A stretch of 19,484 nucleotides of DNA from Rhodospirillales bacterium (GCA_018648445.1 JABGRG010000081.1:1-19484), one strand, 5' to 3'; shown: positions 1 to 8,020, numbered from the stretch's first letter. Notes: a model not told the origin generated them from the sequence alone. Made by a program: numbers and translations.

Positions 1-1180
1 TTTTTCTCACTCGCGTATTGGGTCCGGGGTCGTTTGGTTTAGACGGCTGTGATCTCATCTCTGTTGGTGTCGAAGTCTTTCTGGTTAGCCAGAACGCTCC
101 ATGCGATACGGGCCAGCTTGTTGGCTAAGGCTGTGGCGAGCCTGTTTCGATGAAGTCGGGTTGCCGCCTCGGTGAGCCAAGGTCCGAAGCTGAACTTCTG
201 CCAATTGTTGGGGCGCATCAGAATGACGTGCGCCGCCTGGATGAACAGGGTTCGCAGATACTTGCTGCCGCGCTTGGATATCCTGCCAAGAACCGTTTTG
301 CCGCCCGTGCTGTATTGGCGTGGGACGAGGCCGAGCCGGGCCCCAAAGTCACGTCCACGCCCGAAGGCGTCACCCGTTCCTATGGCCGCCACCATCGCCG
401 TCGATATAATTGGTCCGATGCCGGGAACGCTCATCAGTCGTTGGCAATTTTTTTCACTCTTGCTGATCGTCTCGATCTCGCCGGTGATGGTCTCGATACG
501 CTCGTCAAGTTCCTGCCAATCTGCATTGAGGCCAACAATCAAATCGTTCATGCGCGGAGATATCTCGTCTATGCGATTTTCCAGGATCGCAAAAAGCGAA
601 TTGCGCAACGCATGGGCACCGGTGCGAACCGTTATTCCCTGTTCGATCAGGAATGCGCGGATCTGATTGATCGTCGCCGTTCGTCGGGAGACCAGACGTG
701 ATCGCACACGGTGCAAGGCCTGCAGATCGAGTTGATCCTGCGTCTTTTCCGTCACAAACTTCAGATTAGGTCGAAGAGCCGCTTCGGCAATGGCCTCTGC
801 ATCGTTGTAATCGTTCTTCTGACCCTTGATGAAGGGCTTGACGTAGATCGCCGGAATGATCCGTGGCTCGTGCCCCAGTTTGCGAAGCGTCCGACTGACA
901 AAATGCGCGCTCAAACAAGCTTCCATGCCAACGATACATGACGGCAGTTTCTCAAATTCATTTACCAATGCCGAACGCCGGATCTTCCGGCGCAGAACAA
1001 TCTTGCCGTCAGTATTAAAGCCAACAAGGTGAAGCACGTCCTTGCCAATATCGATGCCGACAGAGGCGAGGGCGAAGCTATTTTGTTTCGATGGGGTTGC
1101 CATGGGATGCTGCTCCTTTTGTTCGCGGGCTAAAGTCCTTTCAGACTAACCCACTGGAGGATGCAGCCGGTCCATCCCAT
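1..1180 (-). mobile_element. IS110-family insertion sequence, partial (downstream end cut by window edge)
   Basis: The element consists of the transposase gene and its flanks. Downstream of the stop there are only 38 bp in the window. Upstream of the start the leader holds a short hairpin (GGATG/CATCC arms, 1159-1177) and the ribosome binding site. IS110 elements have no or poor terminal inverted repeats and make no clear target duplication, so the upstream limit cannot be set from one copy. I place it near 1180 because the DNA beyond resembles degraded intergenic sequence. The exact end is a guess. Confidence 0.5.
39..1103 (-). CDS. IS110-family (IS1111-like) transposase
   Basis: DEDD transposase of the IS110 family, which moves its element by RNA-guided recombination. 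The 354-aa protein has the usual full length. The N-terminal RuvC-like domain shows GIDIGKD (D18), GMEAC (E61) and KNDYNDAEAI (D98, D101). The C-terminal IS116/IS110/IS902 domain shows SVPGIGPIIS near 225-234 and a QYSTGGK segment with S265, the region where family members carry the catalytic serine. The ATG at 1103 has a good Shine-Dalgarno (AAGGAG, read on the minus strand) about 9 nt upstream. The motif spacing fits the IS1111 subgroup, but I cannot separate subgroups with certainty. The gene is intact, so the copy may be active. Only 38 bp lie downstream before the window edge, so the far end of the element is not visible. Confidence 0.95.
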   Translation of the reverse strand: MATPSKQNSFALASVGIDIGKDVLHLVGFNTDGKIVLRRKIRRSALVNEFEKLPSCIVGMEACLSAHFVSRTLRKLGHEPRIIPAIYVKPFIKGQKNDYNDAEAIAEAALRPNLKFVTEKTQDQLDLQALHRVRSRLVSRRTATINQIRAFLIEQGITVRTGAHALRNSLFAILENRIDEISPRMNDLIVGLNADWQELDERIETITGEIETISKSEKNCQRLMSVPGIGPIISTAMVAAIGTGDAFGRGRDFGARLGLVPRQYSTGGKTVLGRISKRGSKYLRTLFIQAAHVILMRPNNWQKFSFGPWLTEAATRLHRNRLATALANKLARIAWSVLANQKDFDTNRDEITAV

Positions 1181-1290
1181 TAGCGGACTCTCAATCGGAC
1201 ATATGAACCGTGGTTCGCGGCCCCCAACGTCCCACGAGCTGTGATCGGGCTACATCATGTCGAAAAACGTTCAATAGTGGTCGTAGAGAG
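1181..1290. other. Intergenic stretch between IS110 leader and lysR 3' end
   Basis: There is no ORF with coding character here. It contains GTCCGATTGAGAGTCCGC-type sequence (minus strand, around 1182-1199) that looks like degraded intergenic DNA. It may include the upstream end of the insertion sequence. No terminator hairpin with a T-run was seen for the adjacent lysR gene. Confidence 0.3.
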
Positions 1291-2190
1291 TCAATTGATG
1301 GCCGGATCAGCTCTCAAGCGTTCGACCATGTAATCAACAAAAGATCGAACCTTGGCGGAAACCATTCGGCCTTCTTGGTGAACCACGTGGATCGGCAAGG
1401 GGGGCATTTCGAATTCATCCAGGACAGTCTGCAATCGCCCATCAGCCAGGTAGGGAGCGATCTGGTAGGACAATAGGCGCGACAGCCCCCATCCTTGAAA
1501 GGCCAGATCAACTACCGCATCGTTGGTGTTCATGCGAAGACGTGGTTCCGCGCGAACGAAGTACGGCACATCGTTTTCTTGAAACGGCCAGTCAAGAGAG
1601 GTTCCCATGGCCAAAGATTGGATAAGCCGGTGGCCGGCGAGGTCCTCAGGCCGTTGTGGGAGCCCCTGGGTTCGGATGTAATCCGGCGACGCAAACATCA
1701 CTCGGCGAACAGTTCCGGCACGCACCGCGATCAAGGAAGAATCGGGAAGGTCACCGATCCGAATGGCAACGTCCAGGCCCTCATCCAAGAGGTTGACGAC
1801 CCGGTCGACAAATAATGTCCGCGCGCTTACCAGCGGGAACAAATCCAGGAAGTCGCCCAGTATCGGGGTCACGAACATGCGTCCGAATAAAACGGGCGCG
1901 GTTATGTGCAATTCGCCGCGTGGTGCCGCATGAGAGCCCACAGCGGCTTCCTCCGCCTCTTCCAATTCCAGCAATATGCGCCGAGCATCCTGCAAAAACC
2001 TCTCTCCACTCTCGGTTAACCGAACCGAGCGAGTGGTGCGGACCAATAACCGAGTTCCAAGCCGGTCTTCAAGCAAGGCAACGGCACGTGTGACGGCGGG
2101 CGGCGATATGGCTAGATCCCGGGCGGCAGCGGCAAATCCTCTGCACTCGGCGACTTTCACAAAAACCTGGATCGCGTGAAACCGGTCCAT
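1291..2190 (-). CDS. LysR-family transcriptional regulator
   Basis: DNA-binding regulator of the LysR family, 299 aa, full length. Residues 1-60 form the winged HTH (FVKVAECRGFAAAARDLAIS, then PAVTRAVALLEDRLGTRLL). Residues of about 90-295 form the periplasmic-binding-like effector domain. The ATG at 2190 is the natural start because the HTH begins right there. The gene is divergent from the AhpD-like gene across a 139-bp gap, the classic LysR arrangement, so it probably controls that gene and the redox cluster behind it as well as itself. A TATTCC-N7-GGAATA inverted repeat lies directly upstream of its start. The effector is unknown. The effector domain resembles those of regulators next to quinone or electrophile detoxification genes, but that is a weak inference. 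Confidence 0.93.
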   Translation of the reverse strand: MDRFHAIQVFVKVAECRGFAAAARDLAISPPAVTRAVALLEDRLGTRLLVRTTRSVRLTESGERFLQDARRILLELEEAEEAAVGSHAAPRGELHITAPVLFGRMFVTPILGDFLDLFPLVSARTLFVDRVVNLLDEGLDVAIRIGDLPDSSLIAVRAGTVRRVMFASPDYIRTQGLPQRPEDLAGHRLIQSLAMGTSLDWPFQENDVPYFVRAEPRLRMNTNDAVVDLAFQGWGLSRLLSYQIAPYLADGRLQTVLDEFEMPPLPIHVVHQEGRMVSAKVRSFVDYMVERLRADPAIN

Positions 2191-2195
2191 TTATT

Positions 2196-2214
2196 TATTC
2201 CGTTTTATGGAATA
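2196..2214. promoter_or_regulatory. Candidate LysR operator, TATTCC-N7-GGAATA
   Basis: A perfect 6-bp inverted repeat with a 7-bp spacer starts 6 bp upstream of the lysR start codon, inside the divergent lysR/ahpD-like intergenic region. It also contains a T-N11-A core as expected for LysR boxes. Related TTATTC half-sites recur at 2258-2263 and 2265-2270, closer to the other gene. The assignment rests on position and symmetry only. Confidence 0.5.
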
Positions 2215-2329
2215 GTAAATTCAATAATATCCATATTCTAACGTATTTTGAAACAGTTTATTCCTTATTCGTCAGGCGCGGAATGCGGCCCGACAGACAT
2301 CAACCCCAGGACAAAGGAGATCTATCATC

Positions 2330-2875
2330 ATGAGCCGTATCAATGTTGTTACCCAAGAAACAGCCGATACCGAACAGAAGGCGCTGCTCGACGCGATCCA
2401 GAGCAAACTCGGCATGGTTCCCAATTTCCTCGGTATTCTGGCGCACTCATCGGATTCCTTGAAAGCCTTTCTGGGCCTTCATGGAATCGCCGAATCCGGT
2501 CAACTGGATCCTCAGACCCGCGAGCGCATCGCCCTTGCCGTTGCCCAAGGCAATTCCTGCGAATACTGCGTGTCCGCCCATACGGCCATTGGCCGCAAAG
2601 CCGGGCTGACGGGCGCAGAGATCGAGGCCAATCGCGCCGGCACGTCCCAAGACGCTAAGGCCGCTGCCGCCGTCGCGTTCGCGAAGGCGCTGAACGACCA
2701 CCTAGGTGAGGTTACCCAGGCCGAGTTCAACGCCGTTCGCGACGCCGGATACAGCGATGCCGAAATTGTTGAGATCATCACCCATGTGGGGATGAACATC
2801 CTGACCAATCTGATCGGCAAAGCCACGCAGGTGGATATCGACTTCCCCAAGATCTCCCTGCAAAAGGCCGCTTAA
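2330..2875 (+). CDS. Carboxymuconolactone decarboxylase-family protein, AhpD-like
   Basis: A 181-aa all-helical protein of the AhpD/CMD superfamily. It carries the active-site pattern C77-E-Y-C80-x3-H84 (SCEYCVSAHT), the redox-active CxxC plus histidine of AhpD-type peroxidases and peroxidase-related enzymes; true gamma-CMD enzymes lack the CxxC. The N-terminal KLGMVPNFLGILAHS segment is typical of the peroxidase-related subgroup. The ATG at 2330 follows a strong AAAGGAG (2313-2319). It is the first gene of the plus-strand redox cluster and divergent from lysR. Likely role: thiol-dependent reduction of a peroxide or another electrophile in the cytoplasm, perhaps with electrons from the flavo-iron-sulfur protein encoded next. 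The partner relationship is inferred from position. Confidence 0.92.
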   Translation: MSRINVVTQETADTEQKALLDAIQSKLGMVPNFLGILAHSSDSLKAFLGLHGIAESGQLDPQTRERIALAVAQGNSCEYCVSAHTAIGRKAGLTGAEIEANRAGTSQDAKAAAAVAFAKALNDHLGEVTQAEFNAVRDAGYSDAEIVEIITHVGMNILTNLIGKATQVDIDFPKISLQKAA

Positions 2876-2897
2876 CCCGCCCGTCTGTCTGCCAACC

Positions 2898-2952
2898 GGG
2901 ACGAGTGCCTTCTTTGTTTTGTCCCTCTCTCTCTGTTTGAGGCACTCGTCCC
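2898..2952 (+). repeat. 13-bp perfect inverted repeat with 29-nt loop between cluster genes
   Basis: The arms GGGACGAGTGCCT (2898-2910) and AGGCACTCGTCCC (2940-2952) are exactly complementary and enclose a pyrimidine-rich loop containing CTCTCTCTCT. The structure sits in the 96-bp gap between the AhpD-like gene and the reductase fusion. No T-run follows the right arm, so it is not a standard terminator. It may stabilise or process the mRNA, or attenuate expression of the downstream gene. Confidence 0.7.
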
Positions 2953-2971
2953 ATTCAATTAGGAAACTGTC

Positions 2972-4567
2972 ATGGCCCGAAAATTTGCCGAAATTTCTTT
3001 CACACCGTCGGTCAAGGCTGCGCAGACGCGCTACGGTAGCCGGGCCGCAAACGAGGGCTTTGAACTCGCAGAAGATCCCCGTAACGCCCTGGGCGATGCT
3101 GAAGCTGAATTCATTGAAGCGCGTGACGGTTTCTATCAGGCAACGGCCAACGAAAACGGATGGCCCTATGTCCAGTTCCGAGGAGGCCCCGCAGGTTTTC
3201 TGAAAGTGTTGGATGAGCGCACCATCGGCTACGCCGATTTCCGCGGCAACATTCAATACCTCAGCGTCGGCAATCTTAACGCCAATGATCGGATTGCCTT
3301 GATCTTGATGGATTATCCGAACCGCCGACGCCTCAAGATCTGGGCGCGCGCCCGGATTGTTCATCATGACGAAGACCCGGAACTGTTGGCGCGTCTTGAA
3401 GTGCCTACCTACCGGGCGCGGGTTGAGCGTGCCGTGGTTTTGACCGTGGAGGCCTTGGACTGGAACTGCCCGCAGCACATCACGCCACGCTTTACAGAAG
3501 CCGAAATCGACGAGCGGGAAGTGCCGCTGAGGAACCGGAATGCCGAACTCGAGGCTGCTGGCCGCGATCCGCACGCCGGCCTGTCCGTGCTACCATCCGT
3601 CATTGGAGACGGCCCTATGGAACTGGTCATCACCGGCATTCGTCAGCTCACGCCCGAAGTCCGAGCCTACGAATTGCGTCGTCCGGATTTCCAAGAGCTT
3701 CCGGCGGTGACCGCCGGCTCGCATTTGCCGGTTCCCGTTCCACTTGAGGACGGACGACAAGAAACCCGGACCTATTCCATCAGCAGCAATCCGAACCGCC
3801 GTGACGTTTACGAAATTGCCGTCCGGCTCGACCCCCAGGGTAGTGGGGGATCACGCGCGATCCATGAACGTTATGTGCTTGGCCTGGTCATTCGGACCGG
3901 TTTGCCGAAGAACGCATTTTCTTTACACGATGATGCGCGACCGACCGTATTGATTGCCGGTGGTATCGGCATCACCCCGCTGAAAGCGATGGCCCAGTCA
4001 TTGACGGCTGACGGACGGGCGTTCCACCTGCATTTCGCGGCGCGTTCGCAATCACATATGGCCTACCGCTCAAAACTGGCGGCGGCGCTCGACGGCGCGG
4101 TCACGTTCTATCCCGGCGAAGAGGGGCGAAGGATCGATATTAAAGCCGTGCTTTCCGGTTCGCCCGCCGATGCGGTGTTTTACGTCTGCGGCCCGGAGCC
4201 CCTGATCGACGCCGTTCGTCATGTGGCGGTAGCCCAAGGCATTGACGGCGACCGGGTGCGTTTTGAGCGCTTTACGGCGGCAATGCCGGAAACCGGCGAT
4301 ACCGGATTTCAGGTCCGTCTCGCGTCGTCGGGAAAGGAGCTTGGCATCGCGCCGGATCAAACAGTTCTTGATGCTTTGCTTGAGGCCGGCGTCGACGCCA
4401 AATTCGCCTGTCGGTCAGGAACCTGCGGGACCTGCACCGTGAAGGTGCTGGAGGGCACCCCCCTGCACCGTGACAGCGCCCTTTCCAATGCCGAGCGCGA
4501 TCATGCCGGATTGATGAGCGTCTGCGTGTCCCGCTCGGTGGGCGAGAGTTTGGTTCTCGATATATAA
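2972..4567 (+). CDS. Fusion protein: PNPOx-like FMN domain + FAD/NAD reductase + 2Fe-2S ferredoxin
   Basis: A 531-aa multi-domain redox protein. Residues 1-200 form a pyridoxamine-5'-phosphate-oxidase-like split barrel (FIEARDGFYQATANENGWPY, then GYADFRGNIQYLS). Residues of about 215-435 form a ferredoxin-NADP-reductase-type module with RTYSIS (266-271, flavin phosphate contact), GGIGITP (330-336) and CGP (406-408, nicotinamide side). Residues 446-531 form a plant-type ferredoxin with ligands C480, C485, C488 and C518. The C-terminal two modules match the reductases of class IA oxygenases such as vanillate demethylase. The ATG at 2972 has AGGA 8 nt upstream. No oxygenase partner is encoded nearby, so the natural acceptor is unclear: the N-terminal flavin domain itself or the adjacent AhpD-like protein are candidates. 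It is not a true PdxH. Confidence 0.93.
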   Translation: MARKFAEISFTPSVKAAQTRYGSRAANEGFELAEDPRNALGDAEAEFIEARDGFYQATANENGWPYVQFRGGPAGFLKVLDERTIGYADFRGNIQYLSVGNLNANDRIALILMDYPNRRRLKIWARARIVHHDEDPELLARLEVPTYRARVERAVVLTVEALDWNCPQHITPRFTEAEIDEREVPLRNRNAELEAAGRDPHAGLSVLPSVIGDGPMELVITGIRQLTPEVRAYELRRPDFQELPAVTAGSHLPVPVPLEDGRQETRTYSISSNPNRRDVYEIAVRLDPQGSGGSRAIHERYVLGLVIRTGLPKNAFSLHDDARPTVLIAGGIGITPLKAMAQSLTADGRAFHLHFAARSQSHMAYRSKLAAALDGAVTFYPGEEGRRIDIKAVLSGSPADAVFYVCGPEPLIDAVRHVAVAQGIDGDRVRFERFTAAMPETGDTGFQVRLASSGKELGIAPDQTVLDALLEAGVDAKFACRSGTCGTCTVKVLEGTPLHRDSALSNAERDHAGLMSVCVSRSVGESLVLDI

Positions 4568-4634
4568 CAATTGCGAGACGGTGTCCGCCAACCGATATGC
4601 GGATAGCGTCGGGCGATATCCTGTGGAGCGAGAG

Positions 4635-5357
4635 ATGAAGCAAGAAACAATGCGTATCAACGCAAATTTTGGCGAACGTGCTTTGGTCCAAACGACCGGC
4701 GCGGATTGGATATCTTCGCCGAGTTCCGGCGTCGAGCGGATCATGTTGGACCGGGTCGGTGATGAGGTTGCGCGCGCAACGTCTATCGTGCGCTTCGTTC
4801 CGGGAAGTACCTTTCCGATGCACAGCCACGGCGGGGGCGAAGAATTTCTCGTGCTGCAGGGCACGTTCTCCGACGAATTCGGTGACTTCGGTCCCGGATC
4901 TTACCTGCGCAATCCGGTCGGCACATCGCATACGCCGTTCACCCGCGAGGGCTGCACGATTTTCGTTAAATTGTGGCAGTTCCAGGACAGCGACAAAGAG
5001 TCGGTCAAGATCGATACGCGCGCGGCAGCGTTCGCGCCAGGTCTGGTGGATGGCCTCAGCGTCTTGCCGTTGCATCAATTCGAAACCGAGTGCGCCGCCC
5101 TGGTGCGCTGGCAACCGGGAACCATTTTCAATCGCCACAGCCATTTCGGAGGCGAGGAAATTTACGTTATTGAGGGAACTTTCGAGGACGAAATCGGCTC
5201 CTATCCCGCCGGAACATGGCTGCGTAGCCCTCATCTAAGCACGCACACGCCGTTCTCCGAAAAGGGATGCCTGATCTACGTCAAGGTGGGGCACTTGTTG
5301 GCGGAACTGGGAACTTTGAGTGATCCGGGTGAACGACCTCTGCTAGCCACGCGATAA
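4635..5357 (+). CDS. ChrR-like double-cupin protein
   Basis: A 240-aa protein made of two tandem ChrR-type cupin domains. Each has a complete metal-binding set: H63, H65, E69 and H99 in the first (HSHGGGEEFLVLQG); H168, H170, E174 and H204 in the second (HSHFGGEEIYVIEG). ChrR cupins occur as the C-terminal part of zinc anti-sigma factors that sense singlet oxygen, but this protein lacks the N-terminal anti-sigma domain, so it is more likely an enzyme or a metal-binding sensor. I chose the ATG at 4635 because GGAG lies 6 nt upstream; a GTG at 4581 in frame has no visible ribosome site. It follows the reductase fusion by 67 bp and probably belongs to the same transcript. Confidence 0.9.
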   Translation: MKQETMRINANFGERALVQTTGADWISSPSSGVERIMLDRVGDEVARATSIVRFVPGSTFPMHSHGGGEEFLVLQGTFSDEFGDFGPGSYLRNPVGTSHTPFTREGCTIFVKLWQFQDSDKESVKIDTRAAAFAPGLVDGLSVLPLHQFETECAALVRWQPGTIFNRHSHFGGEEIYVIEGTFEDEIGSYPAGTWLRSPHLSTHTPFSEKGCLIYVKVGHLLAELGTLSDPGERPLLATR

Positions 5358-5396
5358 CCGGCAAATCGGGGCCCAAGTTAATTGAGGATACAAAAA

Positions 5397-6284
5397 ATGA
5401 CTGAGCGGCAAGTTCAAGTTGCACAATCAGATCTATCGGGATTGCGCTGGATCCACGCAGATGTCTTTACCCACACGCCCCTGTCCGGCAACGGTCTCGC
5501 GATTTTTCCAGAGGCGGGCCAACTCTCGACGGCGGTGATGCAGCGCCTTACCCAAGAGATGCGGCAGTTCGAGTCGATTTTCCTGATTGGCGAACCGAGT
5601 GAAGGCGGTGTTGCTGCGCGTATTTTCACAGCGGAGGAGGAGCTGGACTTCGCGGGGCATCCAGTCCTCGGGGCTGCGGCAGCGTTGCAGCATTTGACAG
5701 GTGCGAAGGAGGATCGGAATTGGCGCATCGTCCTCAACTCCGGCGAAATTTCGGTCAGAACCCAGACAAGGCCACATGGTTTTTGGGCCGAGATGGACCA
5801 AGGGATCGCGTCGTTTGAACAGGACCGGCCATCTGAAGCCGTGAGGCACGTATTGAATGGCCTTGGGCTCGAGTCCAATTTGCTGTTTGACGGCCTTCCG
5901 ATAGCAACAGTCTCCACTGGATTGCCCTACGTGATCGTGCCAGTCACTGCGGGCGGCCTTGCCGTGGCCCAAATTCAATGCGCTGACTTCGAGCAGAGAC
6001 TTGCGAAATTGGGTGGCAAGTTCGTCTACGTACTTGACCCCGAAGCGTTCGAAGGCCGCACTTGGGACAATCTTGGTTTGGTCGAGGACATTGCAACAGG
6101 TAGCGCCGCCGGTCCCACTGCCGCCTACCTTTGGCGCTATTGCGGTGCGCCGGAGAATCTCATTCTTCGGCAAGGTCGCTTCGTTGGACGACCGAGTGAG
6201 ATCGTCATGAAGCGCGATCCAATAACGGGCTCTGTGCTGGTCAGTGGTGAAATCATTCTGTTGGCCAAGGGCAGGTTCTTTTAA
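5397..6284 (+). CDS. PhzF-family isomerase-like protein
   Basis: A 295-aa member of the PhzF superfamily, near the family's usual length. Visible landmarks are the N-terminal HADVFTHTPLSGNGLAIFP, the general acid/base glutamate E59 in RQFESIFL, FTAEEELDFAGHP (around 77-89) and the C-terminal EDIATGSAAGPTAAYL. PhzF in phenazine synthesis isomerises a dihydro-hydroxyanthranilate; most paralogues have unknown substrates, and no other phenazine gene is here. The ATG at 5397 has GAGG 9 nt upstream; an in-frame TTG at 5382 is less likely. It lies 39 bp after the double cupin and may end the cluster's transcript. Confidence 0.92.
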   Translation: MTERQVQVAQSDLSGLRWIHADVFTHTPLSGNGLAIFPEAGQLSTAVMQRLTQEMRQFESIFLIGEPSEGGVAARIFTAEEELDFAGHPVLGAAAALQHLTGAKEDRNWRIVLNSGEISVRTQTRPHGFWAEMDQGIASFEQDRPSEAVRHVLNGLGLESNLLFDGLPIATVSTGLPYVIVPVTAGGLAVAQIQCADFEQRLAKLGGKFVYVLDPEAFEGRTWDNLGLVEDIATGSAAGPTAAYLWRYCGAPENLILRQGRFVGRPSEIVMKRDPITGSVLVSGEIILLAKGRFF

Positions 6285-6475
6285 GGGCTGCCATCTATAG
6301 TGGGTTAGAAACATCTGCATCCTGCTGTGGCCCCAAATTTCTCCTTGTGGCAAAGCCCAGTCGTCCAGCACGGCACTGAATCATGACCGCTTTCAATCGG
6401 TAAGCCGAAGATTTAGACGTTACCGCCTATATGCAGGGAGAACGCGCACGTGGCTTCAGTTGTGATGGCGGGCCG
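6285..6475. other. Convergent intergenic region between phzF-like and DMT transporter genes
   Basis: 191 bp between two gene 3' ends. I found no convincing intrinsic terminator with a T-run and no ORF worth calling. It is where both transcripts should end. Confidence 0.4.
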
Positions 6476-7366
6476 TCAAATGTCCATGATTTGCGACAAG
6501 ACTGTTGCGGCAATACCAACGGCTATAACCGTGGCACCGATCCATGTCATGAAGCTATAACTTTCTCCCAGAAAGACTGTCGCGGCAATCAAGCCAATGG
6601 CCGCAGCAACATAACCAATTTGGCTAAGCAGGACGGGGCCCCCATAGCGTTGCAGTCTGAAAAAAACCGGAAACGCCACGCCCGCAACAAGCCCTTGTGC
6701 CAATGCGGCCCACGGGGCGTGCATGAGTTCGTTAAGCGGCAGGGTCCCATTGGTGAACACAAGCAGCAACAAAATGATGACGCCAGAAAACGAATGGCTC
6801 CAGAACGCCAGGCTATCGGGTGAGGCATCGTCGGGCCAATCCAATGTCCGGTACACATTCCCGCAGGCTAAAGCCAGGGGGATTAGCAGGGCGGAGACGA
6901 TCCATATGATTGGCGGCGCTTCAGGCCCCGCGCCTCGCGTGACGGCCACAACGGCGGCTCCCGCTAAACCGAGGGCGATACCGAATATCCCGATCCGGTT
7001 CGGGCCCTTGAGCCGATACATTCCCGCTAAAGAGAGGGTAAAGACGGGAGACAATGCAAACATAAGCCCTGTGAAACCCGACCCGACATGAGGAATCACG
7101 CTAAAAAGCAACACGTTCGGTGCCACAAATGAAATCAACCCGGAGACAACGACATAGCGAGCCGTTCGGCCCCTGGGCGCGCTCAACCTCCGTTTGGCGG
7201 CGAGGTAGGGTAACAGCATTGCCGAAACACTTAGCGAGATAATCATCGCCCAGACCATCGGCGAGACGCCGGCATCGCTGGCGATCTTTCCGAGCGGAAA
7301 ATTAAACCCGATCAATGTGCCCGTAATCAGCAGCAGGAAGACCGGGTTCTGTATGACGCCACTCAC
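6476..7366 (-). CDS. EamA/DMT-family transporter
   Basis: A 296-aa integral inner-membrane protein with about ten hydrophobic helices in two EamA repeats, for example LLLITGTLIGFNFPLGKIA at the N-terminus and GATVIAVGIAATVLS at the end. The family exports amino acids, metabolites or drugs. The GTG start at 7366 overlaps the stop of the upstream nitroreductase gene (GTGA), so translation is probably coupled; no strong ribosome site is visible. With the nitroreductase and the divergent MarR regulator it suggests a modify-and-export response to a small toxic compound. The substrate is unknown. Confidence 0.92.
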   Translation of the reverse strand: MSGVIQNPVFLLLITGTLIGFNFPLGKIASDAGVSPMVWAMIISLSVSAMLLPYLAAKRRLSAPRGRTARYVVVSGLISFVAPNVLLFSVIPHVGSGFTGLMFALSPVFTLSLAGMYRLKGPNRIGIFGIALGLAGAAVVAVTRGAGPEAPPIIWIVSALLIPLALACGNVYRTLDWPDDASPDSLAFWSHSFSGVIILLLLVFTNGTLPLNELMHAPWAALAQGLVAGVAFPVFFRLQRYGGPVLLSQIGYVAAAIGLIAATVFLGESYSFMTWIGATVIAVGIAATVLSQIMDI

Positions 7367-7953
7367 TGCTGAAACAACCCGGCAAACGCTATCTCGTTCA
7401 GAGACAATCTTTGACTGGCTTGTTCCCGCTCTTGAAGTTCCGGCGGCAATACCGACGGATCAGTGGATTTGCCGATCGCAATCGCAATCTCGACCCGAAA
7501 GCGTTCAGGAACAAAGAGCTTTTCCTGTGTTTGTTCAAAATCGATCCCTGCCATTGCGTGGGCTTGGTAACCCAGGGACGTTGCTTGAAGGGCAAGCTGC
7601 GCCCAAGCCGCACCGGTGTCAAAGCTGTGACTTCGCGATAGACGTGGCGGGCGATTTCCATCGCCGGGCATCATTGTATCCGACAACAAAAAGACAAGCG
7701 CCGAAGCATACTGAGCCCACCTGGCATTATACGGGTCCAGCAAAGTCATGAATTTTTGCCAATGAGAATCTTCGCGATGGGAATACAGAAGCCGCCATGG
7801 CTGAAGGTTGTAGGCGGACGGGGCCCAGCGAGCCGCTTCGAGTATTGTAAGCAGGTCGGAAACCGGCATTGCGGAACCGTCAAAGGCTCTTGGTGACCAA
7901 CGTTCAAGGAATACGGGCTCAATCGGGTGGTCTGCTATCCGTTCAGTTGTCAT
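7363..7953 (-). CDS. Nitroreductase-family protein
   Basis: A 196-aa FMN-dependent nitroreductase-fold oxidoreductase. The family landmarks RWSPRAFDG and AARWAPSAYNLQPWRLLY near the N-terminus match the FMN phosphate-binding and cofactor segments; the central part (GAAWAQLALQATSLGYQAHAM) is the conserved helix region. It probably reduces a quinone, nitro compound or other electrophile with NAD(P)H. I chose the ATG at 7953 because GAAGGGG lies a few nt upstream; a GTG at 7968 overlaps that ribosome site. It is first in a two-gene unit with the EamA transporter and divergent from a MarR regulator. Confidence 0.92.
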   Translation of the reverse strand: MTTERIADHPIEPVFLERWSPRAFDGSAMPVSDLLTILEAARWAPSAYNLQPWRLLYSHREDSHWQKFMTLLDPYNARWAQYASALVFLLSDTMMPGDGNRPPRLSRSHSFDTGAAWAQLALQATSLGYQAHAMAGIDFEQTQEKLFVPERFRVEIAIAIGKSTDPSVLPPELQEREQASQRLSLNEIAFAGLFQQ

Positions 7954-8007
7954 CACATTCCCCTTCACTTTCTACCTCGCTCGCGATAACTTCAAGAAAG
8001 GTATTTT

Positions 8008-8020
8008 GTTATCTAGTAAC
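8008..8020. promoter_or_regulatory. Short inverted repeat GTTATCTAGTAAC in nitroreductase promoter region
   Basis: GTTA and TAAC arms enclose five bases, between the divergent nitroreductase and marR genes and 55 bp from the nitroreductase start. It may be a weaker second regulator half-site or part of a promoter. Support is symmetry and location only. Confidence 0.3.

Noticed and set aside
150..941. Plus-strand frames of 183, 164 and 76 aa opposite the transposase
   Set aside because: They are antisense to the intact IS110 transposase, lack domains and ribosome sites, and overlap each other.
2702..3574. Minus-strand 290-aa frame
   Set aside because: It is antisense to the AhpD-like gene end and to the reductase fusion, whose domains are unambiguous. 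Its length follows from GC-rich codon use.
4272..5234. Minus-strand 320-aa frame
   Set aside because: It is antisense to the ferredoxin domain and double cupin genes; it has no domain and mixed composition.
5433..6371. Minus-strand 312-aa frame
   Set aside because: It is antisense to the PhzF-like gene, which has clear family motifs.
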